Assembly: GCA_000507305.1 (NCBI GenBank)
Contig: DF241450.1
Location: 1-64,000, forward strand
Direction: 5' to 3'
Length of the DNA: 64,000 nt
Origin: Breviolum minutum Mf 1.05b.01
Lineage: Eukaryota; Sar; Dinophyceae; Suessiales; Symbiodiniaceae
The notes under the pieces were generated by a model. That model had not been told where the DNA came from. It saw only the letters and a program-made list of their open reading frames with translations, and ran no database searches. Below, one piece after another: positions 8,256-15,642 of this stretch (the first letter of the stretch is position 1; each line of letters begins with the position of its first letter). Both the position numbers and the translations under genes were made by a program.

Positions 8256-9455
8256 ATGGCTCTTGACTCGAAGGCTGCTTTTAAAGAGCGAGCCCTTGAG
8301 GTTGGGATTTCATCTACAGATGTGACTGCCTTAGAAGCTGGAGGAATATCCACATTTTCGCAGTTGGCCTTCTGTTGTGCATATCAGCCTGGTGCCCAGA
8401 CAGACGATGCATTGTTTGATCACTTGGAGAGTGTGCTAGGATCCAAACCCAGTGGTTCAGAGGCAGCTAGTTATCGCAGACTTTTCTTTGAATGCCACGC
8501 GATGGCCTTGAAGGACCTGCAGAGCAGACTTGAACGCAGTGATTCCTCGGAGGTAAAGATTCTGCCCTTAGCTGAAAAGGTTCAGCGACTTGATGATCTA
8601 CGACGACGCTTCCCTGGTGTCATGCTTAGTCCGAGTCTTGAGCCTTCTCACAATTTGATTGACAAAGCAGTTCATCAGGCCGAGGAAAACTGTGTCAGGC
8701 TCATCGAGTTGCACAATTGCACAAGTCGTGAGCAAGAGATCAAGAGTGAGAAGACAACATCTCAGCTGTCATTCGATTCGAAAGGCAGCATCAAAGTTAC
8801 CAAACATAGTGAAGTGACGGAATGTTCAATTCAGGGAGACATTCGTTTGAGATCAGCTTTCACGAGACGTTCCCTGGCTTATGCATTGTCAGGCATTGCA
8901 TCTTTTGAAGTGCTAGAAGGTTGGACGCAGTTGCTTTTTGACAGAGTATGCCAGGATCCGCCATCTGGATACAAACATATTTCCATTGAACAGATAGTTG
9001 CAGCAGATCGGCATTTTTGGGTCAAATTATCCGAGCGAACTCGTTCCAAGGTGCATACAACAGTTGATGGAATGAAAGCAGTGGATGCAGCCATCAAGGA
9101 ACTATCACATCACCCTGAGGTTCAATTTCACATGCTGCCATTGCCAATTTACACGCATGCAGCTGGACCAAAGGACGATTCAAGGCCTGGACCTTACAAT
9201 GACGGACACAAAGGTAAGGGCAAAGATGACAAAGGGAAAGGAAAAGGAAAGGGTGGAAAAGGAAAAATCACTATTCCACCTGGCTGCTCAATCAAGTTCG
9301 GGGACAATGGAAAACCCATTTGTATGAAATTCAACGTCGGAGCTTGCAGGGCCAACATCAAACCTGGAAAACGCTGCATGCACGGCTACCACGTTTGTTG
9401 GAAGGATAATTGCAACAAGCCATGTGCATTCCATGAATGCACCCACAAAGTCTGA
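8256..9455 (+). CDS. Gag-like nucleocapsid protein of element 2
   Basis: A 399-residue protein. The frame is open from an earlier ATG (8205), but the conserved MALDSKAAFKERA at 8256 matches the Gag start of element 1, so that start is chosen. The conserved core is followed by a Lys/Gly tract (KGKGKDDKGKGKGKGGKGK) and a Cys/His tail: CMKFNVGAC, CMHGYHVC, then Cys and His-x-Cys. This would bind RNA or DNA as a nucleocapsid. The stop is TGA followed by C (GTC TGA CTC), and the same frame continues open into Pol. The core fold is unidentified. Confidence 0.82.
   Translation: MALDSKAAFKERALEVGISSTDVTALEAGGISTFSQLAFCCAYQPGAQTDDALFDHLESVLGSKPSGSEAASYRRLFFECHAMALKDLQSRLERSDSSEVKILPLAEKVQRLDDLRRRFPGVMLSPSLEPSHNLIDKAVHQAEENCVRLIELHNCTSREQEIKSEKTTSQLSFDSKGSIKVTKHSEVTECSIQGDIRLRSAFTRRSLAYALSGIASFEVLEGWTQLLFDRVCQDPPSGYKHISIEQIVAADRHFWVKLSERTRSKVHTTVDGMKAVDAAIKELSHHPEVQFHMLPLPIYTHAAGPKDDSRPGPYNDGHKGKGKDDKGKGKGKGGKGKITIPPGCSIKFGDNGKPICMKFNVGACRANIKPGKRCMHGYHVCWKDNCNKPCAFHECTHKV
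9453..9455 (+). promoter_or_regulatory. in-frame UGA between gag and pol, element 2
   Basis: The frame passes from Gag through TGA directly into 1046 more codons of Pol. The +4 base is C and the +4 to +6 triplet is CTC, close to the classical leaky context UGA-CUA. The motif I-like segment at 9504 lies before the first in-frame ATG (9624), so simple re-initiation there would lose it. Suppression of the stop is therefore the economical reading for this copy. Confidence 0.68.
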
Positions 9456-12400
9456 CTCAGCGATGTTTCAAATGGTTTCACGGGGCTCAGCAATTTCTTT
9501 GTCGAGCTCTTTGCAGGTTCAGCTGGCCTATCGAGCGAAGTTCGTAAAGCTGGTTTCAGGGTCATTGCAATTGACCACGAATTCAATAGACATAATCCAA
9601 AGGTATCACTTGTTTGTCTGGACTTGACGCGACCGGAAGCACAAAGCCAAGTCCTTTCAATGGTCTCACATCTGAAGCCAATGTCAATCCATCTTGGTTT
9701 GCCTTGTGGAACGTGTAGCAGAGCTCGGGAACGAGCATTGCCTTCCAATCTTAAAGATCGATTTCGGGCACCGCAACAGCTACGCGATCATTCAAACCTT
9801 CTTGGCTTCAACTGGCTCCAAGGCGCGGACAGACTTAAAGTCGAAAACGCCAACGAGCTTTACAGGTTTGCGGTGCAAATCTTATATCTATGCTGGCAGT
9901 TGCGTATCATTCCAAGCATTGAGAATCCAACTCGCAGTTGGTTGTGGGGCGTTTTGGTGCTTCTTGTGGCTGCAAAGGGTGTGCCGGCTTTTACACGTTG
10001 GTTCGGAAATCTTTGCAAGACGACATTCCATGCCTGCATGCACGGATCTCAGAGAAACAAGCAGACATCGCTGCTAGCCCCTCAAGGTGTCTACGACGAG
10101 CTTGAAGCCGAGTGCGACAACTCTCATCCCCACCTTCCGTGGGAGATAAAGCCTGCGGGCAAAGGCTTGACCTTTGCAACTGCCGACGAAGCAGCTTACC
10201 CGCTTCTTCTGAGCTCCAGAATGGCCAATCTCCTTAGACGACAGGCTGACAAGCTGAATGTTGGAATGACTGCAGTTGTCAGCTCCACGAAACAATCAAA
10301 ACATGCATTGGGTCGCCAAACAACTTCGGCTCCACCATTGATTCCAGAATTTTCACACTTTCATCATGCAGACGCACCATGCCACATTGATGGTTATCGC
10401 TTGTTATCAAGTCCTCTACCAGGGGACACCAACACAGACTTGCCATCAAGCTCCAAGAGGACCAGGAAAACATACAAGTATGGCGTGCAGTGGGAACCCA
10501 AAGACTTTCTTGAAAAGGCTAAGCAGGTGCAACACCCAAGAAATCCTCACAGTGCACTTCCCGACGTGCTCAAGGAAGCCCTGCTACATGTGTTTTCCAC
10601 TGACCCCATCGAGTTGGCCAAACATCGATTGCAAGTGGTACTGGCTATCAAGAGGAGGTCTGAAGAATTGGCTGAAGAAGAAAGGGCTCTCAAGCAAAAC
10701 ATGGAAAATTCAGTGGCGAATGTCCTATCATCCAAGCGGCTCCTGTTGTGGAAGTCCTTGATGAAGGAAACCAGATATAGGGACTCTGCTATCTTCGACT
10801 TGGTGTGCAACGGCATACCACTGCATGGTGAACATGATATTCCTGAAGGAGCAGCTCCAGACTGGAAACCGGCAATTTCGACAGCTGATGAGATTCTTGA
10901 AACAGGTGTGTGGCGAAGGAAAGCTATTCAGGGTGGTTCTCCAAACCTTGACTTGCAGCAACAACAGGACTTGCACGACGCAAGCATGGCTGAGGTCGAT
11001 AAAGGACATCTTCATGGCCCGTTGAGCGAGCAACAGATTTCAGAAGCCTTTGGAGACGAGTCTTGGATTTTCAGTCCTCGCTTTGCAGTTTATCAAGGGG
11101 AAGAGAAGAAAGTTAGGCCCATCGACGATTGCAAACGTTCTGGCTTGAATACATCGTACACTGTGAACTTTAGGTTGGAACTTCTTGACGTAGACGCATT
11201 AGCCTGTTTGATAGCTGCTACCAATGATGCTCTGGCAAAGGGCGCTTTTGAGTGTGAGCTGTCAGATGGCGGCCTGATTGGTTGTGCGATACATCCGGCA
11301 GTTGCTTCTGACGAGTGGCAGGGCCGTACTCTCGACTTGAGTCGGGCCTACAAACAACTTCCCATTGACGAGAAGTCTAGACGGCTGAGCGTTGTAGGAT
11401 ATCAGCATGACAACGTTTGGAAATTCTATTTGAACCATGTTCTGCCTTTCGGTGCCACAGCTTCTGTGTACTCATTTAATCGAGTGTCAAAGTCGCTTCA
11501 TCACATTTTAGGCAAGCTGCTCTTCTCCTTGAGTACATGTTTCTACGATGACTTCCCTACAATAAGCCCCAAGGCTTCAGCTTCCATCCTTTCGAAAAGC
11601 ATGACAGCTGTTTTGAATCTTCTGGGGTGGGACCATGCACAGGTCGGGGTCAAGGCAATAGACTTTGCATCCGATTTCAACGCTTTGGGGATATCAGTCA
11701 ACTTGAAGCAGTTGCATCGTGGCAGTTTCGTTCTTGCCAATAAGGCAGGCCGTGTTGAGAGAATCTGTGGCATGCTGGAATCAGTTATGGATGACGGATA
11801 CATCACGAAGAACCGTTCTTCTGAAATACAGGGACATCTCAACTTTGCTGCAGGCTTTTATACTTCCAGAGCTTTACAATTTTTGGTTGCGTCATTCGGC
11901 AGGCTTTCTGAAATCCCAAAAGCTCTTGTCCGTAACGACCTTCAGCTGTTGTGCAAACTGACCATTGCTTTGATTACTTCCCTGGCACCCCGAACCTTCT
12001 GTGCTGGTGCAACTCGGAACTCATTGCTGATTTTCACAGACGGTGCTTGGGAGTCTCAAAAGGCAAGTGCTGGCGCTGTCGTCTTCGATCCAGACAATGA
12101 CAAGGTGTCGGTTTTTGAGATCAAAGTGCCCGACGCGTTGGTTGACTTGTGGCTTTCAGATACAGGCGAGCAAATTATTTCGCAGATTGAAATGTTCGCT
12201 GCTCTTTGTACACGTTGCAAGTTTTCTGACCGGTTGTTCAACAGAATGGGCATATCTTGGATTGATAATGAGTCTGCAAAGTATTCATGTATTAAAGGTA
12301 CTTCGGCTTCATTTTCCATGCAGGCACTTTGCAGGGTCATGCAACAACTTGAGATTGAGAGGCCTTCTACTATTTGGTATGAACGTGTGGCTTCACATTC

Positions 12401-12596
12401 AAATCCAGGAGATCTGCCTTCAAGACAGCAGGTTGAACAGGCTTCCGCACTTTTCAATGCCACAGTTGAAGCTGCTTGGGTACCTCCTGCAAATCTGGTG
12501 GATGCAATCATCATGCTCCATGAGAATCCATATGGTGTTATCCACGCACTCCTAACAGGGGAGCAAACCAGTGCGACAAACACCAAACGAGGATGA
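9456..12596 (+). CDS. Pol: methyltransferase-like domain, reverse transcriptase, RNase H
   Basis: The 1046 sense codons after the gag UGA are taken as the Pol part of a readthrough product. First comes a C5-methyltransferase-like domain: ELFAGSAGLS at 9504, ID-acidic strand, LGLPCGTCSRARE and IENPTRSWLWG. A linker of about 350 residues follows. The reverse transcriptase has KVRPIDD (11109-11129), LDLSRAYKQLP with the motif A Asp at 11334, FGATASVYSFNRV (motif B) and FYDDF (11541-11555). RNase H follows with IFTDGAW (Asp 12039), QIEM (Glu 12189), IDNES (Asp 12264) and PGD (Asp 12411). All catalytic residues are present. The last 34 bases lie inside B1. The first ATG is at 9624, inside the methyltransferase-like domain, so it is probably not the real start. 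Confidence 0.9.
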   Translation, partial: LSDVSNGFTGLSNFFVELFAGSAGLSSEVRKAGFRVIAIDHEFNRHNPKVSLVCLDLTRPEAQSQVLSMVSHLKPMSIHLGLPCGTCSRARERALPSNLKDRFRAPQQLRDHSNLLGFNWLQGADRLKVENANELYRFAVQILYLCWQLRIIPSIENPTRSWLWGVLVLLVAAKGVPAFTRWFGNLCKTTFHACMHGSQRNKQTSLLAPQGVYDELEAECDNSHPHLPWEIKPAGKGLTFATADEAAYPLLLSSRMANLLRRQADKLNVGMTAVVSSTKQSKHALGRQTTSAPPLIPEFSHFHHADAPCHIDGYRLLSSPLPGDTNTDLPSSSKRTRKTYKYGVQWEPKDFLEKAKQVQHPRNPHSALPDVLKEALLHVFSTDPIELAKHRLQVVLAIKRRSEELAEEERALKQNMENSVANVLSSKRLLLWKSLMKETRYRDSAIFDLVCNGIPLHGEHDIPEGAAPDWKPAISTADEILETGVWRRKAIQGGSPNLDLQQQQDLHDASMAEVDKGHLHGPLSEQQISEAFGDESWIFSPRFAVYQGEEKKVRPIDDCKRSGLNTSYTVNFRLELLDVDALACLIAATNDALAKGAFECELSDGGLIGCAIHPAVASDEWQGRTLDLSRAYKQLPIDEKSRRLSVVGYQHDNVWKFYLNHVLPFGATASVYSFNRVSKSLHHILGKLLFSLSTCFYDDFPTISPKASASILSKSMTAVLNLLGWDHAQVGVKAIDFASDFNALGISVNLKQLHRGSFVLANKAGRVERICGMLESVMDDGYITKNRSSEIQGHLNFAAGFYTSRALQFLVASFGRLSEIPKALVRNDLQLLCKLTIALITSLAPRTFCAGATRNSLLIFTDGAWESQKASAGAVVFDPDNDKVSVFEIKVPDALVDLWLSDTGEQIISQIEMFAALCTRCKFSDRLFNRMGISWIDNESAKYSCIKGTSASFSMQALCRVMQQLEIERPSTIWYERVASHSNPGDLPSRQQVEQASALFNATVEAAWVPPANLVDAIIMLHENPYGVIHALLTGEQTSATNTKRG

Positions 12597-12827
12597 ATAC
12601 CCCAGCGGTCCAAAAAAGTGTGCGTCAGTTCTCCATCTCCTTTGTGATTCGTGTGCAAGATTCTTTCAGCAGTACACTTTAACAGCTTATACTTGAATAA
12701 GCGATATACATATATATGCGTATATATCATATTGCGATGGCGGAGCACTAAGCAAAAACTTTTGGTATATATAACACTTCGTAACGAGGAACCAGACAAC
12801 TAATTGGTGGAAATGAAATCTGGAGAC
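12563..12827 (+). repeat. B1 split direct repeat
   Basis: 265 bases matching 13233-13497 with two differences (GTATATATC against GTATTTATC, GAACCAG against GAACAAG) and no gaps. It overlaps the 3' end of pol and abuts A2 directly. Confidence 0.97.
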
Positions 12828-13156
12828 GGTGGCTTTCACGAAGTGACTGCCCTGTCTTAAGATTACAGCGTAGCCAGGCGAAGCGTAATTTCCACCAACT
12901 TTCTTTTGGTTCCTCTTAAGTGTTCTGGTACGGGTTCCAACAAAGGTTCCTGCGTCGCAGCGTTGTGTTTTCAAACAAAACAAACAACCTGCATTCCAGT
13001 CTATACATGTCCACATGTCAGTTGTGAGTCAAACTTGCTTCTTTGCATGTACATATGGACACAACAAATTATATTTCTCCACCTCTTCTTTTTAAGTCTC
13101 AAGGGTGGGTAGAGGCGGGTGCAACATGTTTTCGTCAACATGATTTCAACAAAAGC
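12828..13156 (+). repeat. A2 split direct repeat
   Basis: 329 bases, second copy of A1. It starts immediately after B1 with no intervening base. Confidence 0.97.
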
Positions 13157-13232
13157 CCGCCCTATATCTTTCCCATCCCTTGCTTTTGTCTCACCTGGTG
13201 TCTCTCCACTGGTCCTGCCTACCACACCGTCC
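13157..13232. other. 76-bp pyrimidine-rich spacer between A2 and B2
   Basis: A C/T-rich unique segment with no copy next to A1 or B1. Together A2, spacer and B2 form a contiguous 670-bp right terminal block whose two halves are the only parts repeated elsewhere. Confidence 0.85.
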
Positions 13233-13497
13233 GCAAACCAGTGCGACAAACACCAAACGAGGATGAATACCCCAGCGGTCCAAAAAAGTGTGCGTCAGTT
13301 CTCCATCTCCTTTGTGATTCGTGTGCAAGATTCTTTCAGCAGTACACTTTAACAGCTTATACTTGAATAAGCGATATACATATATATGCGTATTTATCAT
13401 ATTGCGATGGCGGAGCACTAAGCAAAAACTTTTGGTATATATAACACTTCGTAACGAGGAACAAGACAACTAATTGGTGGAAATGAAATCTGGAGAC
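13233..13497 (+). repeat. B2 split direct repeat, right end of element 2
   Basis: 265 bases, second copy of B1. The shared sequence ends at TGGAGAC (13497); the next bases (ACTCTATTCG) are flanking DNA. Confidence 0.97.
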
Positions 13498-14106
13498 ACT
13501 CTATTCGTGTGATGCTGTTGCTTACAACCCGACACCCCCCTTTCGCGGTATTCGTTTTTGGATCTGGCTCATGATCTGGATCCTCCGAAGGTTCATGAAA
13601 GAACAAGTCACAGCCATGCGGTTGGTCTGCCCAATTTGGTTGGGAAGCGTGGGCAGGCTGTGAAGTGCGAAACCGCAAAATGATGTGACCCTGACCGGAT
13701 GTTGTGTTTGGTCCGAAAATCAAATCCTTTGCAACAAGTTTTGGCAGTGGACACTCTTGGATTGGCTGTTAGACCATCTCAGTTTCATGCTGCTATCACA
13801 ATCTTCATAGCCGTCATAACCATCGTTTCCCATTGACTGTATGGTTCCCCTATGACATTCAAGCATCCTCCAAGTTGCACGGCGGCCAGTCTTCAGTCTG
13901 CTATGCATGTAGCCTCCAACACGTATCTGTGCAGCTGAGGCCTTTTGTCACAGTGCCTGATGCCGCTGAAAGGCACTGCGTATATCTCTGGGACTTCGAG
14001 TCTTGGCTTTTTTTGTATTCTGTGCGATTTCTCAGATTGTCACCTTGTGTTGTTCCAAAACGATTTTGGGGTTGCACTGCTGCGCTAAGGACCAGACCGT
14101 TGACTT
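13498..14106. other. right flank of the retroelement pair
   Basis: No gene is recognised. Nothing here continues the interrupted Pol of element 1: the expected codons after its methyltransferase motif VI are absent in all frames I read. Confidence 0.5.
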
Positions 14107-14376
14107 CCTGCAGGAAGACAATATCTGCTACCGGGCTATGCCCGGGAAGAAATTATTAATCGACAGATCTCAGTTCAGTGCCTCGGATTTTCAGAATTTG
14201 ATTTTCAGTGTTCACCCGCGTTGATTTTCGGCATGAAAAAGACCTGCTTCTTTGTGGCCAATCTACCAGGTGACGAAGAATGGGAAAGCACGGAGAAGAG
14301 ACTTGGAGAGAAAGGCAAAGAATTCTTTGTCGCAATGGCCGAGATCACGGCCAAAGCCAAGGCTGAGGCAAGCTGA
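14107..14376 (+). CDS. possible terminal exon(s), unknown protein
   Basis: Two overlapping frames look coding-like. One runs from about 14107 to 14224 (… FLQEDNICYRAMPGKKLLID …). The other, ending in a TGA at 14374-14376, contains from Met 14233 a hydrophobic start (MKKTCFFVANLPGDEEWES) and then an Ala/Lys-rich helix. Only one can be used at a time, and I cannot decide which. No family was recognised. Confidence 0.25.
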   Translation, partial: PAGRQYLLPGYAREEIINRQISVQCLGFSEFDFQCSPALIFGMKKTCFFVANLPGDEEWESTEKRLGEKGKEFFVAMAEITAKAKAEAS

Positions 14377-15642
14377 AGGCATTGCCTCAGGGCCTGGCTG
14401 AGAGCCCTTAGCAAAATGCTGAGGTGCCCGATCAAGTCTTGAATCATTCCAGCTGTGGAAGCCTTGTGGAAGCTTCTGTGGCTTCTTGCCCTTCCTGTTT
14501 GCACTGCTGGCAAATGGAAAACGATGAAAAAGTCAAGAGGGGCGGCCCATTTGCAATTTGAAGCATGTGCCATACATCATGTTTATTCATGTTCCCAAAT
14601 AATTTGCAAGCATTGGCAGCAGCACTTATCAACAAAACTTTCCTATACTTTCCTTCTCTGAACCATTTGTGAGCATTTTCTTGTGAACTTCATGTGCTCG
14701 TGGGATCTCGTGGGCGCTTTCTTTCACCACAACACCGCTCAGGCAGTTCATCAGTCCTGGGGACCGTCAGGGGCCAAGATAGAGAGGACAAGTTGTCTAA
14801 GTCCAAGTGGTGAAAGGCCCTAGTGACCCAGTGTCCTCTGCACTACATGTGTGAACTCTTTAGGAAAAAATGTGGTTCACTTCTCCGCTCCCAGTCCACG
14901 CCTGAACCTGAGGGTGGTTTGCTCACCTTGGCAAGCGCTGTATCTCTGAAGGCAGAGCTTAAAAGGTGACGATGGTGACGGTGACCATGGCAGAGCTTCA
15001 CCCACGGATTTCCTCGATCGGAACCACCAGGCATCAGCCAGCGTGAGGATCTTTGCCTTGACAAGCCGGAGCACAGGGATTTCGTCGAGTCTAGCAGCCA
15101 AGTGCGGTTACGAATGGTGTTTCCGCGGTTCCCGATGTGCTGCCTTGGTTGACTTTTGTTGTGGACAGTGAGCAGATATTTTAATCGCGTTTTTGGTGGA
15201 AGTTCGTGATTCATCTGGATTGGTATCAATTCTGGTGCAGCCACCTTGCTAAAACGCAACTGCTTTAATGAGATGGGACGTGTGGCACATTCCAGAAACT
15301 CAACCATATGATGATATGTATTTATGTAACGGAAGTTTGTCTATTTAATGTCCTTAAAGAAAACGTGGGCACCATGTCTCAATGTCTCAGACTCGCTTAG
15401 ACACCCCCCGACAAAGCCCAGCAGACCAAGGCAAGTACTAAAGTGCTAAGTCAAGTACCATCAAAGCTGTTTTTAACTTTCAGAGCATGCTTGTTGGATG
15501 GTGGCCACTGGCAGCAGCTGAAATTGGGTGCCTTGGTTTGCAGCATGCAATCTGAAGCGCGAATTTTCTGTTTACAGAGTGTGTTTCGAAGTTTTGGTCA
15601 AATCTCTTTTGACTTTGCCCATGTGCATTGTGAGGTCGTGCC
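14377..15642. other. no supported gene
   Basis: A stretch between host genes. A minus-strand frame (14843-15307) and weak + strand segments near 14990-15130 show no recognisable domain. It may be intergenic or intronic. Confidence 0.4.

Larger units (their letters stand above)
5311..13497 (+). mobile_element. element 2: complete YR retrotransposon with split direct repeats
   Basis: An 8187-bp element with the layout A1 (5311-5639), recombinase, gag, pol, B1 (12563-12827), A2 (12828-13156), 76-bp spacer, B2 (13233-13497). Split direct repeats of this sort are known from PAT and Ngaro-type members of the DIRS order, which replicate through a circular DNA inserted by a tyrosine recombinase. Repeat pairs differ at only 2 positions each and all three ORFs are intact, so the insertion is recent and the copy may be competent. 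The canonical DIRS order is gag, pol, recombinase; here the recombinase is first. No target-site duplication is seen, as expected for recombinase integration. Confidence 0.92.

Noticed and set aside
9624..12596. ATG at 9624 as the start of Pol
   Set aside because: The conserved motif I-like segment is encoded in the same frame before this ATG, and element 1 shows the same extension, so the frame begins further upstream.
12056..12799. 247-residue minus-strand ORF
   Set aside because: It lies opposite the RNase H domain and B1 repeat, with no domain of its own.
5311..13497. LTR retrotransposon reading of the flanking direct repeats
   Set aside because: Left and right ends do not share one long repeat; A and B are split and interleaved (B1-A2-B2), and a tyrosine recombinase replaces a DDE integrase.
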